Shown here: positions 1 to 8,395 of the stretch, piece by piece
Layout of the letters: each line of letters begins with the position of its first letter
How positions within the stretch are numbered: position 1 is the first letter of the stretch
NCBI RefSeq assembly: GCF_005116445.1
Contig: NZ_SWBQ01000008.1
Location: forward strand, 1 to 64,000
Length of the DNA stretch: 64,000 nt
Direction of reading: 5' to 3'
DNA from: Pedobacter frigoris
GTDB lineage: Bacteria > Bacteroidota > Bacteroidia > Sphingobacteriales > Sphingobacteriaceae
Notes under the pieces: model-generated
Seen by the model: only the letters and a program-made list of their open reading frames with translations
Database searches by the model: none
What the model was told of the DNA's origin: nothing
Made by a program: the position numbers and the translations under genes

Positions 1-142
1 GCTTTCAAGAGCAGTAAACTGTTGTTTGTTCTTCCTAACTTAACTTCTTTCAATAATATGTCATTGTTATATGTTGAAATATAAAGCCTGTACTGCTGCA
101 AAGCGATACAGAGATATACAACTAAATAACATTAAAAATATT
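1..142 (+). other. 23S-5S rRNA intergenic spacer
   Basis: AT-rich stretch with no open reading frame directly before the 5S gene. The first few bases (GCTTTC) look like the extreme 3' end of a Bacteroidota 23S gene, so the window probably opens at the 23S/5S junction of an rRNA operon. That reading is an inference from position and the first bases; no 23S body is present. No tRNA fold was seen here. Confidence 0.5.
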
Positions 143-251
<109 letters not shown>

Positions 252-260
252 ATCTTAAAG

Positions 261-290
261 AAAGCCTGTAGCTAAAACTACAGGCTTTTC
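261..290 (+). terminator. rRNA operon terminator
   Basis: Perfect 11-bp stem AAAGCCTGTAG / CTACAGGCTTT (261-271 / 278-288) with a 6-nt loop and a short T run, 10 nt after the 5S gene. Confidence 0.85.
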
Positions 291-324
291 TTGTTTATAG
301 CGAAAATTTCCTAATCATCGCCTG

Positions 325-1285
325 ATGAAAGCTTTATTTTCAAATCTTACTTTCCAGGTGCTGCTTGCAATTACATTGGGTATCTTAACTGGTGCTTTTG
401 TTCCGGGATTCGCGCCGCATGCAAAGCTGATCAGCCAGACCTTCATCAATACCATCAATATGCTGATCGCCCCAATCATATTCCTGACTATAGTACTTGG
501 AATTGCGCATATGGGAGATATGAAAAAAAGTAGGCATGGTAGGTGGCAAGGCTTTGCTTTTGCTGCAGTCATTCGATAAACTATCGAAAGTATTTTTTAA
601 CATCATGAAGATCGTCATGCGTCTGGCTCCAATCGGGGCATTCGGTGGAATGGCATATAGTGTGGGGACTTATGGCTCGGTTTATCTTACCTGCTTCCTT
701 TTCATTTTTGTGGTATTAAATGCCATATGTAGGTATTACAAATTTAGTTTGTGGAGCTATTTAAAGTATATCAGACAGGAGATCTTAATTGTATTGGGTA
801 CTTCTTCCTCTGAGTCTGCTTTGCCCAGTATGATGCAGAAAATGGAAGCTTTTGGATGTAAGAAATCAATTGTTGGCCTGGTGATTCCTACGGGTTATTC
901 ATTCAATCTTGACGGAACAGCAATTTATCTTTCTATGGCCGTGATATTTCTTTGCCAGGTGTTTAATATTGATTTATCCATATGGCAGCAGATCACTGTT
1001 CTGGCAGTACTTATGGTGACATCGAAGGGGGCTGCAGGAGTTACAGGAAGCGGGTTTATTGTATTGGCATCTACATTAACCGCGCTGAAGATTATGCCGG
1101 TGGAGCATATTGTGATTCTTCTGGGAGTAGACCGATTCATGTCGGAAGCCAGGGCGATTACGAACCTTATAGGTAACGGAATTGCGGCTGTGGTGATAGC
1201 GAAAAGCGAAAACGACTTTAATGAGGAGAAATACCGCCTGGCAATACAACCTGATGCAATAGAAAGGGCTGAAGAAAATATTTAG
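325..1285 (+). pseudogene. dctA: Decayed dicarboxylate/cation symporter (DctA/GltP family)
   Basis: Two fragments in different frames together resemble a sodium or proton-coupled dicarboxylate symporter. The 5' part (325 to about 535) has the N-terminal membrane segment and the block IIFLTIVLGIAHMGDMKK. A run of seven A (about 523-529) shifts the frame; with six A the reading would continue as VGMVGGKALLLL. The 3' part (to 1285) carries LAPIGAFGGMAY, GTSSSESALPSMM, PTGYSFNLDGT, TSKGAAGVTGSGF and DRFMSEARAITNLIGNG, the substrate and ion-binding core of the family. Directly after GGKALLLLQ the text jumps to SFDKLSKVFFNIM, so roughly 110-130 residues usually found between them (several membrane helices) are missing. 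A second shorter gap lies between GTYG and SVYLTC. Total coding length is well below the usual 400-430 residues. Frameshift plus two deletions argue for a true pseudogene rather than one sequencing error. Confidence 0.88.
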
Positions 1286-1314
1286 CGGATATCTGGGTTT
1301 TTTCTCTCCAAGTG

Positions 1315-1345
1315 TTTGACAATTAAAGATATTACACTATCTTTG
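1315..1345 (+). promoter_or_regulatory. Promoter of rplM operon, Bacteroidota type
   Basis: TTTG (1315-1318), 19 bp, then TATCTTTG (1338-1345), matching the Bacteroidota -33/-7 consensus. The predicted start of transcription (about 1349) coincides with a small stem-loop CCCT-loop-AGGG (1350-1364), and leaves a leader of about 50 nt before rplM. Confidence 0.75.
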
Positions 1346-1400
1346 CAGTCCCTAAAATTGAGGGGAATAAATAATTGTTAAACAAATTAAATACAAGCAA

Positions 1401-1844
1401 GTGAATACGTTAAGTTACAAAACTGTCTCTGCCAATGCAAAAACTGTTAATAAACAGTGGGTTGTTGTTGACGCACAAGGCGAGATTTTGGGGCGCTTGT
1501 CATCGAAGATCGCTATGATCATCCGTGGTAAAAACAAGCCTGAGTACACCCCACACGTAGACTGCGGAGATAACGTTATCGTTATTAATGCAGACAAGGT
1601 TAAGTTGACCGGAAGTAAATTTACTGATAAAGTTTATACTTCTTACACTGGTTATCCAGGGGGTCAGCGCTTCATTTCTCCTAAAGAGTTAATGGCGAAA
1701 CATCCTAAGCGTGTTATCGAGAAAGCGGTTCGTGGTATGTTACCTAAAACTAAGCTTGGTGCGAAATTATACACCAACCTTTATGTTTATGCAGGTACTG
1801 AGCATCCTCACGCAGCACAATCACCAAAAACCATTACACTTTAA
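1401..1844 (+). CDS. rplM: 50S ribosomal protein L13 (uL13)
   Basis: Large-subunit ribosomal protein of 147 residues, near the usual 142-150. Seen motifs: WVVVDAQGEILGRLSSKIA, RGKNKPEYTPHVDCGD, the block YTGYPGG and GMLPKTKLGAKL. The start is GTG at 1401, which gives the expected N-terminus; no ATG fits. First gene of the rplM-rpsI-rpsB run; rpsI follows after 10 nt, as in many bacteria where L13 and S9 are co-transcribed. Any autoregulation through the leader is not visible beyond the small stem-loop at 1350-1364. Confidence 0.98.
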   Translation: MNTLSYKTVSANAKTVNKQWVVVDAQGEILGRLSSKIAMIIRGKNKPEYTPHVDCGDNVIVINADKVKLTGSKFTDKVYTSYTGYPGGQRFISPKELMAKHPKRVIEKAVRGMLPKTKLGAKLYTNLYVYAGTEHPHAAQSPKTITL

Positions 1845-1854
1845 TTAAGAAGAA

Positions 1855-2241
1855 ATGTCAGTTACAAATACTTCAGGAAGAAGAAAAACTGCTGTTGCTC
1901 GTATCTATTTAAAAGAGGGCAATGGTACTATTACCGTAAACGGTAAAGATCATAAAGTATATTTCCCAACGTTGCCTTTGCAATACATCGTTAACCAATC
2001 ATTCGAAGTTTCAGAATTGACAGGTCAATATGATGTAAATGTAAATGTAGCAGGTGGTGGTATCAAAGGTCAGGCAGAAGCTGTTCGTTTAGCTATCGCT
2101 AAGGCTATCGTTGAATTAGATGCTGAGAAAAAACCAGCATTGCGCGCTAAAGGGTTAATGACCCGTGATATGCGTATGGTTGAGCGTAAGAAACCAGGAC
2201 GTAAGAAAGCACGTAAGAAATTCCAATTCAGTAAACGTTAA
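1855..2241 (+). CDS. rpsI: 30S ribosomal protein S9 (uS9)
   Basis: Small-subunit protein of 128 residues, full length. It begins TNTSGRRKTAVARIYLKEG and ends in the typical basic tail ARKKFQFSKR, whose last Arg contacts P-site tRNA in known ribosomes. GGGIKGQAEAVRLAIAKA is the central conserved block. It sits between rplM (10 nt upstream) and rpsB (18 nt downstream) in one operon. Confidence 0.98.
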   Translation: MSVTNTSGRRKTAVARIYLKEGNGTITVNGKDHKVYFPTLPLQYIVNQSFEVSELTGQYDVNVNVAGGGIKGQAEAVRLAIAKAIVELDAEKKPALRAKGLMTRDMRMVERKKPGRKKARKKFQFSKR

Positions 2242-2259
2242 TCTTAAGGAGACAAAACA

Positions 2260-3084
2260 ATGGCAAGAACTACATATCAAGACTTATTGGATGCAGGTGT
2301 ACACTTTGGTCACCTTACCCGTAAATGGAACCCAAAAATGGCACCATATATTTTTATGGAACGCAATGGTATCCACATTATAGATTTAAATAAAACTTTA
2401 ACTAAAACTGAAGAAGCTGCTTCAGCAATCAAACAGATCGTTAAATCTGGTCGTAAGATTCTTTTCGTAGCTACTAAGAAACAAGCTAAAGAAATCGTTG
2501 CTGAGCAAGCAAAAAAAGTAAACATGCCTTTCGTAACCGAGCGTTGGTTAGGTGGTATGTTGACTAACTTTGCTACTGTACGTAAGTCAATCAAGAAGAT
2601 GGTTACCATCGATAAAATGACTAAGGACGGTACATATTCAATCCTTTCTAAAAAGGAGCGTTTAATGATTCAGCGTGAGCGTATCAAATTGGAAAGCTTA
2701 TTAGGTGGTATCGCGGATTTAAACCGTTTACCTGCTGCTATCTTTTTAATTGACGTTAAAAAAGAACACATTGCTGTTAGCGAAGCGTTGAAATTGAACA
2801 TTCCAACTTTTGCAATGGTAGATACTAACTCTGATCCTTCTAACATCGATTTCCCAATCCCTGCGAATGATGATGCTACTAAATCTATCTCTTTAATTAC
2901 TGATGTAATCATCAAAGCAATTGAAGAAGGTTTAGACGAGCGCAAACGCGAAAAAGACGAGGAAACTGAAAAAGAAGCTGTAGCTGCTAAAGCTGCTGCT
3001 GATGCTCCTGAAGCTGCTGCTCCTGGTGCAAGAAGAAAAAAAGTTGAAGCTGATACTGAAGAAGGTACAAGCGAAGAAGCTTAA
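2260..3084 (+). CDS. rpsB: 30S ribosomal protein S2 (uS2)
   Basis: Small-subunit protein of 274 residues. Core blocks: LLDAGVHFGHLTRKWNPKM, FVTERWLGGMLTNF, GGIADLNRLPAAIFLIDVKKE and PTFAMVDTNSDPSNIDFPIPAND. The last 45 or so residues are a lysine/alanine/glutamate-rich tail (EKEAVAAKAAADAPEAAAPG...), an extension common in Bacteroidota S2 and expected to be disordered. An SD-like AAGGAG lies about 9 nt before the ATG, one of few in this window. tsf follows after a structured 99-nt gap. Confidence 0.98.
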   Translation: MARTTYQDLLDAGVHFGHLTRKWNPKMAPYIFMERNGIHIIDLNKTLTKTEEAASAIKQIVKSGRKILFVATKKQAKEIVAEQAKKVNMPFVTERWLGGMLTNFATVRKSIKKMVTIDKMTKDGTYSILSKKERLMIQRERIKLESLLGGIADLNRLPAAIFLIDVKKEHIAVSEALKLNIPTFAMVDTNSDPSNIDFPIPANDDATKSISLITDVIIKAIEEGLDERKREKDEETEKEAVAAKAAADAPEAAAPGARRKKVEADTEEGTSEEA

Positions 3085-3097
3085 ATAATATAATATT

Positions 3098-3150
3098 GGG
3101 TTGTATTGGTGCGTTGAGGGTTTAATACTTACAACAATCTTATACAACCC
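3098..3150 (+). promoter_or_regulatory. Long-range stem-loop between rpsB and tsf
   Basis: GGGTTGTAT (3098-3106) pairs perfectly with ATACAACCC (3142-3150), enclosing 35 nt, and is followed by ATAATTTTTG. It could be a weak terminator/attenuator, an mRNA processing structure, or an operator. TAATTTTTG right after it is close to, but one base longer than, a -7 promoter box, so tsf may also have its own promoter. Function inferred only from position. Confidence 0.45.
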
Positions 3151-3183
3151 ATAATTTTTGATAAAAACTTAAAAAGAAATAAA

Positions 3184-4023
3184 ATGTCTACAGTACAAAT
3201 TTCTGCAGCAGATGTAAACAAATTGCGCCAACAAACTGGTGCTGGTATGATGGACTGCAAAAAAGCTTTGATCGAAGCTAACGGTGATTTTGAAGCGGCA
3301 GTTGATTATCTACGTAAAAAAGGTGCTAAAGTTGCAGCTTCTCGTCAGGATCGTGATTCTAACGAAGGTGTTGTTATTGCTAAAGCTACAGCTGATGGCA
3401 AACGCGGTATTGTTATCGAATTGAACTGCGAAACTGATTTCGTTGCTAAAAATGCTGATTTCGTTGCCTTAGGTAATAAATTTGCTGATTTAGCTGTTGA
3501 GAAAAACCCGGCTTCTTTGGAAGAATTATTGGGTCTTGAAATTGATGGGCAGAAAGTATCTGACCTGATCATCGAGAACACTGGTAAAATAGGCGAGAAA
3601 ATCGGTATCTCTAAATTCGAAACTGTATCTGGAGAGAAAGTTGTTCCTTACATCCACGGTAACTACCGTTTAGGTGTTTTGGTTGCTTTAAACCAGGATG
3701 TTGCAGGTGTTGAAGAAGCTGGTAAAGATGTAGCGATGCAAATTGCTGCAATGAGCCCTGTTGCTTTAGATAAAGGTGACGTTGATGCAACGACTATCGA
3801 GCGTGAAACTGAAATCGCAAAAGAGCAAATCCGTGCTGAAGGTAAGCCTGAAGAAATGGTTGAGAAAATTGCTGCTGGTAAATTGAATAAATTCTACAAA
3901 GACAGTACTTTATTGAACCAGGAATTTGTGAAAGATTCATCTAAAGATGTTCGTAAATTCTTAAATGATACAGCTAACGGTTTAACTGTTACTGCATTCA
4001 AACGTATCCAATTAGGAGCTTAG
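3184..4023 (+). CDS. tsf: Elongation factor Ts
   Basis: Nucleotide exchange factor for EF-Tu, 279 residues. The N-terminal UBA-like domain contains VNKLRQQTGAGMMDCKKALIEANGDFEAAVDYLRKKG (about residues 10-46), and the EF-Tu-disrupting motif appears as IELNCETDFVAKN (about residues 78-90). Core repeats follow, ending NDTANGLTVTAFKRIQLGA. Usual operon partner of rpsB. A strong terminator follows. Confidence 0.98.
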   Translation: MSTVQISAADVNKLRQQTGAGMMDCKKALIEANGDFEAAVDYLRKKGAKVAASRQDRDSNEGVVIAKATADGKRGIVIELNCETDFVAKNADFVALGNKFADLAVEKNPASLEELLGLEIDGQKVSDLIIENTGKIGEKIGISKFETVSGEKVVPYIHGNYRLGVLVALNQDVAGVEEAGKDVAMQIAAMSPVALDKGDVDATTIERETEIAKEQIRAEGKPEEMVEKIAAGKLNKFYKDSTLLNQEFVKDSSKDVRKFLNDTANGLTVTAFKRIQLGA

Positions 4024-4047
4024 TCTCTTTTTAATGATATTAAAAAG

Positions 4048-4075
4048 TCCCTTGTTTTCAAGGGATTTTTTTTTT
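4048..4075 (+). terminator. Intrinsic terminator after tsf
   Basis: Stem TCCCTTG / CAAGGGA (4048-4054 / 4059-4065) with a TTTT loop and a run of ten T. Confidence 0.92.
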
Positions 4076-4092
4076 GCCTTATATTAGCAATT

Positions 4093-5208
4093 ATGATCGC
4101 TATAAAGAATGGTAAGTTCTTTTTGAAGGATGAACTGGTGACTAACCATATCATCCTTATTGAAGAAGGAAAAATAATTGATGTTCAAGGAAATCAAGTA
4201 CCGGAAGGTAGTCAGGAAATTGATGCTGAAGGCGCTTATATTACTTCGGGTTTTATAGACCTGCAGATTTATGGTAGCGGGGGCAATCTGTTCTCTGCTT
4301 ATCCTTCTGTGGAAACATTGCGCCAAATGGACGCTAATCTGATCAGTAAGGGGACGACAGGTTTTTTAGCTTGCGTAGCGACCAATACGCCTGAAGTAGT
4401 TCATGAGTCAATCATCGCTGCGAAAGCATATAGAAATGAAGCTAATGCCTTTTTAGGCCTGCACCTGGAAGGCCCTTATCTGAATGCCAAACGCAAAGGA
4501 GCGCACATTGAGGAATACATTTGCAAGGCCTCACTGGAAGAAGTAAAACGCCTGATGGAACATGCTGATGGCACAGTAAAAATGATGACCATTGCAGCTG
4601 AATTGCAGGATGATGAGGTAATTAATTATTTGCTCGATCAGGGAGTTGTACTTTCTATGGGGCACAGCGATGCGACTTTTGAAGAAGCTACAAAGGCTTA
4701 TGACGAGGGCGTTGCGAGTACTACACATTTGTTCAACGCCATGCCATCGATACACCACAGGGCACCAAACTTGCCGGTAGCGGTGTTTGGCCATCCAACA
4801 GCAATGGCAAGTATCATAGCAGATGGCAGTCATGTAGATTTTGAGGTGATAAAGATGAGCTATAAGCTGATGAAGGACCGGTTGTTTTTAATTACTGATG
4901 CCGTCACGGCCTGCAGTATCGGGCCCTATCAGCATCAGCTTTCGGGTGAGAAGTTCATTACGCCGGAAGGCACGCTTTCGGGTTCAAATATTACCCTGCT
5001 ACAAGCAGTACAAAATTGTGTTTCATATTGTGATGTGCCGTTAGCAGCAGCATTAAGAATGGCATCTTTAAATCCCGCAAAACTGATGAGCCTGGATCAG
5101 AAAATTGGTAATTTGAATGCCGGTTGTAAGGCAGATTTGTTATTTTTATCTGATAGTCTGGAGTTAAGTAAGATTTTAAAGGATGGCCGGGAACACACGA
5201 AGACATAG
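4093..5208 (+). CDS. nagA: N-acetylglucosamine-6-phosphate deacetylase
   Basis: Amidohydrolase that removes the acetyl group from GlcNAc-6-phosphate in amino-sugar and cell-wall recycling. 371 residues, cytoplasmic. Seen: GFIDLQIYG near residue 55, where many amidohydrolases have HxH but E. coli NagA also has non-histidine residues; HLEGPYLN (metal-binding Glu), MGHSDATFEEA (His), TTHLFNAM (His), IADGSHV, and LITDAV with the catalytic Asp. GTLSGSNITLLQAV is the C-terminal family block. The pattern fits a one-metal NagA. It stands alone between the tsf terminator and pyrH; no nagB is nearby. Confidence 0.93.
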   Translation: MIAIKNGKFFLKDELVTNHIILIEEGKIIDVQGNQVPEGSQEIDAEGAYITSGFIDLQIYGSGGNLFSAYPSVETLRQMDANLISKGTTGFLACVATNTPEVVHESIIAAKAYRNEANAFLGLHLEGPYLNAKRKGAHIEEYICKASLEEVKRLMEHADGTVKMMTIAAELQDDEVINYLLDQGVVLSMGHSDATFEEATKAYDEGVASTTHLFNAMPSIHHRAPNLPVAVFGHPTAMASIIADGSHVDFEVIKMSYKLMKDRLFLITDAVTACSIGPYQHQLSGEKFITPEGTLSGSNITLLQAVQNCVSYCDVPLAAALRMASLNPAKLMSLDQKIGNLNAGCKADLLFLSDSLELSKILKDGREHTKT

Positions 5209-5247
5209 TGTAGAGAACAATACATTGGAAATAAAAGCAATTTTATC

Positions 5248-5255
5248 TAAGTTTG
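5248..5255 (+). promoter_or_regulatory. -7 promoter box of pyrH (leaderless candidate)
   Basis: TAAGTTTG matches TAnnTTTG exactly; its last base lies 4 nt before the pyrH ATG, so transcription would start at or next to the start codon. No clear -33 TTTG was found. Confidence 0.55.
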
Positions 5256-5259
5256 CCCC

Positions 5260-5964
5260 ATGAAGTATAAACGGATTCTACTGAAGTTAAGTGGCGAATC
5301 GCTGATGGGCGATAAGCAATATGGTATTGATAATGAGGTTGTAAAACAATATGCCGAAGACATCAAAGCTGTGCATGACAAAGGCCTTGAAATTGCAATA
5401 GTGATAGGCGGAGGTAATATTTTTAGAGGTTTAAGTGCAGAAAAGTCTGGTATGGATAGAGCACAAGCTGATTATATGGGAATGCTGGCCACAGTAATTA
5501 ACAGTATGGCATTGCAGGATGCACTTGAAAAAGTAGGCCTTAAGACCAGATTGCTGACAGCAATAAAAATGGAGCAGATCTGTGAGCCGTTTATCCGCCG
5601 CAGGGCAGTACGTCACCTCGAAAAAGGCCGCGTTGTAATCTTCGGTGCGGGAACAGGTAATCCTTACTTTACTACAGATTCTGCGGCGGCGTTACGTGCG
5701 ATTGAAATTAAAGCTGATGTGGTTTTAAAAGGTACACGTGTAGATGGTATTTATACGGCAGATCCGGAAAAAGATCCATCTGCGACGAAGTATTCGGAGA
5801 TATCTTTTAAAGAAGTTTATGCCAAAGGACTGAATGTGATGGACATGACTGCTTTTACACTTTGCGAAGAAAATAAGCTTCCTATTATTGTTTTTGACAT
5901 GAATAAGTCCGGTAACTTCATGAAGATTGCCGGAGGCGAAGAAATAGGAACACTCGTTAGATAA
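5260..5964 (+). CDS. pyrH: Uridylate kinase (UMP kinase)
   Basis: Bacterial hexameric UMP kinase of the amino-acid kinase fold, making UDP for pyrimidine nucleotide synthesis; 234 residues, full length. Motifs: [13 protein letters not shown] (N-terminal phosphate loop), [31 protein letters not shown] (UMP-binding) and [15 protein letters not shown]. frr follows after 21 nt, the standard pyrH-frr pair. Confidence 0.98.
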   Translation: MKYKRILLKLSGESLMGDKQYGIDNEVVKQYAEDIKAVHDKGLEIAIVIGGGNIFRGLSAEKSGMDRAQADYMGMLATVINSMALQDALEKVGLKTRLLTAIKMEQICEPFIRRRAVRHLEKGRVVIFGAGTGNPYFTTDSAAALRAIEIKADVVLKGTRVDGIYTADPEKDPSATKYSEISFKEVYAKGLNVMDMTAFTLCEENKLPIIVFDMNKSGNFMKIAGGEEIGTLVR

Positions 5965-5985
5965 AAAATAAAAACTTTATACATT

Positions 5986-6549
5986 ATGAATGACCTCATA
6001 AAGAAACAATTACAGGACGCTCAGGCTACAATGGATAAAGCCATTGCACATTGTGAGTCGGAACTGACGAAAATTCGTGCAGGAAAAGCTTCAGCAGGTA
6101 TGCTTGATGGTATCATGGTTGATTATTATGGAAATCCGACTCCGTTAAGCCAAGTTGCAAGCATCAATACACCAGATGCACGTACTTTGTTGCTGCAGCC
6201 ATGGGAAAAAGCTCTGCTTATTCCTATTGAGCGTGCGATTATGGAAGCAAATATTGGAATTAACCCTCAGAATGATGGTATTATGATCCGTCTGGTTGTT
6301 CCTCCGTTGACTGAAGAGCGTAGAAAGGATTTGGTCAAGAAAGTGAAGGAAGAAGCTGAAAGAGGTCGTATCACTGTCCGAAACATCCGTAAAGATGCCA
6401 ACGAGAAAATTAAAAAGCTAAAAGGCGAAAGCGTTTCTGATGATGAAATCAAAACAGGAGAAGCAGAAGTGCAAAAAATCACGGATGCCTATATTCTGAA
6501 AGTAGATAAACACGCAGAAGCAAAAGAGAAAGATATCATGACGGTATAA
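5986..6549 (+). CDS. frr: Ribosome-recycling factor
   Basis: Splits post-termination ribosomes together with EF-G. 187 residues, full length. Typical blocks: ELTKIRAGKASAGMLDGI, VDYYGNPTPLSQVA, IGINPQNDGIMIRLVVPPLTEERRK and VRNIRKDANEKIKKL, giving the three-helix bundle domain and the small hinge domain. Second gene of the pyrH-frr unit, ended by a terminator at about 6579. Confidence 0.98.
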   Translation: MNDLIKKQLQDAQATMDKAIAHCESELTKIRAGKASAGMLDGIMVDYYGNPTPLSQVASINTPDARTLLLQPWEKALLIPIERAIMEANIGINPQNDGIMIRLVVPPLTEERRKDLVKKVKEEAERGRITVRNIRKDANEKIKKLKGESVSDDEIKTGEAEVQKITDAYILKVDKHAEAKEKDIMTV

Positions 6550-6578
6550 GCCGGGTATTTATAATCTATAAGTAAATT

Positions 6579-6617
6579 AAAGGGAATGAGGTCAGTACTT
6601 CATTCCCTTTCTTTATT
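6579..6617 (+). terminator. Intrinsic terminator after frr
   Basis: Stem AAAGGGAATG / CATTCCCTTT (6579-6588 / 6601-6610) with a 12-nt loop and a T-rich tail CTTTATTTTT. Confidence 0.88.
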
Positions 6618-6646
6618 TTTGATCCCTCAGAAACAAAACTAGATTA

Positions 6647-8395
6647 ATGAAATTACTTCTTGAATACTTGAAAAACCATAAATGGACAGTGGTTTTGGCA
6701 CTATTCCTGGCTGCTATTAATATTGGGTTTTCATTGCTCGATCCTTACATCACAGGAAGGATTGTAGACCAGTTTATAGAAAAAAAGAACCTGCTGAGCA
6801 GGAGTGAATTTATATTGGGTGTTCTGGGGCTGGTTGGACTCGGGATTGGCGCTGCAATGGTATCCCGGATTGCCAAGAACTTTCAGGATTACTTTACAAG
6901 CATTATCGTTCAGAAGGTTGGTGCGAGGATGTATGCAGATGGCCTAAAGCATTCTCTGGAATTGCCTTATCAGGTGTTCGAGGATCAGCGTAGTGGTGAA
7001 ACTTTAGGCATTCTTCAGAAAGTACGCCTGGACTCAGAGAAGTTTATAACTGCTTTTATCAGTATACTGTTTGTGAGCCTGATCGGAATGATATTCGTGA
7101 TCGTGTATTCTGTCACAGTAAGCTATAAAGTGACCCTGATCTACTTCTCGGCAATTCCGATCATTAGTTTTGTAAGCTGGTTTTTGAGCAGAAAGATCAA
7201 GACCATACAAAAAAGTATTGTTGCTGAAACGACTGCACTTGCAGGATCTACAACAGAATCTTTGAGAAACATTGAGCTGGTAAAGAGTTTGGGACTGGCC
7301 AATCAGGAAATAGACCGCCTGAATAAAACAACCTATAAAATTCTGGGTCTTGAATTGAGAAAGGTAAAATACGTACGTAGCATGAGCTTTGTGCAGGGTA
7401 CGACGGTCAACTTCGTAAGGAGTACGATGGTCGTGGTCTTATTGATCCTCATCTTCGAAAATACAATTTCGCCGGGACAGTATTTTTCGTTCCTGTTTTA
7501 TTCTTTCTTCCTGTTTGGACCCTTGCAGGAATTAGGGAATGTGATCCTGACCTGGAGGGAAGCAGAGGTATCGCTGGGCAATTTCAAGAAGATTTTAAGC
7601 ACTCCTATAGACCAGAAGCCAATGAATCCGGTGAAGTTGGAGAAAATTACCAAACTTGCTTTTGACGGGGTTAATTTTAAACATCTTACCGGAAAACACA
7701 ATGCACTTAACGACATTTCTTTCACGACTCACAACGGAGAGACCATAGCTTTCGTTGGACCGTCCGGATCAGGGAAAACTACCCTGGTGAAGCTGTTGGT
7801 TGGACTTTATCAGCCAATTGAGGGGGAGGTATATTATAATGACACTTCGAGTAAAGAAATAGATCTGGATCTGTTGAGGGAAAAAATTGGCTTTGTAACT
7901 CAGGATACCCAACTGTTTTCAGGCACAATTAGAGAAAACCTGCAGTTTGTAAGACCAGGGGCCACAGATGAAGCGTGTATGCGTGTATTGCAGCAGGCGG
8001 CTTGTCATAACCTGCTGGCCAGAGCTGACAATGGTCTCGATACAGTTATTGGCGAGGGAGGCGTAAAAGTATCAGGAGGAGAGAAGCAAAGGCTGTCTAT
8101 TGCACGCGCATTATTAAGAAAACCAGATATTCTGGTGTTTGATGAGGCTACATCCTCACTGGATTCTTTGACTGAAGAAGACATTACTGCTACGATCAGG
8201 GATATTTCAGTACATACCAATCACATCACGATATTAATCGCGCACAGGCTATCTACGATCCGTCATGCAGACCGCATATTTGTGCTGGAAAGAGGTCATA
8301 TCATTGAGCAGGGCAAGCATGAGGATTTACTGGCATTGAACGGTTTATATTATGCCATGTGGAGACAGCAGATTGGCGAGCGGCTGGAAGTTTAA
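6647..8395 (+). CDS. ABC transporter, fused permease and ATPase (exporter type)
   Basis: Half-transporter of 582 residues: an N-terminal six-helix exporter membrane domain (about 1-310) followed by a nucleotide-binding domain. Walker A is GPSGSGKTT, the signature is VSGGEKQRLSIARAL, Walker B is ILVFDEATSSLD, and the switch His is in IAHRLSTIRHADRI. Likely a homodimeric multidrug or lipid exporter of the MsbA/LmrA class in the inner membrane; the substrate cannot be read from the sequence. Its stop overlaps by 4 bp the stop of the convergent MFS gene. Confidence 0.92.
   Translation: MKLLLEYLKNHKWTVVLALFLAAINIGFSLLDPYITGRIVDQFIEKKNLLSRSEFILGVLGLVGLGIGAAMVSRIAKNFQDYFTSIIVQKVGARMYADGLKHSLELPYQVFEDQRSGETLGILQKVRLDSEKFITAFISILFVSLIGMIFVIVYSVTVSYKVTLIYFSAIPIISFVSWFLSRKIKTIQKSIVAETTALAGSTTESLRNIELVKSLGLANQEIDRLNKTTYKILGLELRKVKYVRSMSFVQGTTVNFVRSTMVVVLLILIFENTISPGQYFSFLFYSFFLFGPLQELGNVILTWREAEVSLGNFKKILSTPIDQKPMNPVKLEKITKLAFDGVNFKHLTGKHNALNDISFTTHNGETIAFVGPSGSGKTTLVKLLVGLYQPIEGEVYYNDTSSKEIDLDLLREKIGFVTQDTQLFSGTIRENLQFVRPGATDEACMRVLQQAACHNLLARADNGLDTVIGEGGVKVSGGEKQRLSIARALLRKPDILVFDEATSSLDSLTEEDITATIRDISVHTNHITILIAHRLSTIRHADRIFVLERGHIIEQGKHEDLLALNGLYYAMWRQQIGERLEV

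Noticed and set aside
325-579. Two separate symporter-related genes at 325-579 and 536-1285
   Set aside because: The second starts within the same family block in another frame; one damaged gene explains both.
4093-5208. NagA lacks the HxH metal motif
   Set aside because: E. coli NagA also lacks it and works with one metal; all other catalytic residues are present.
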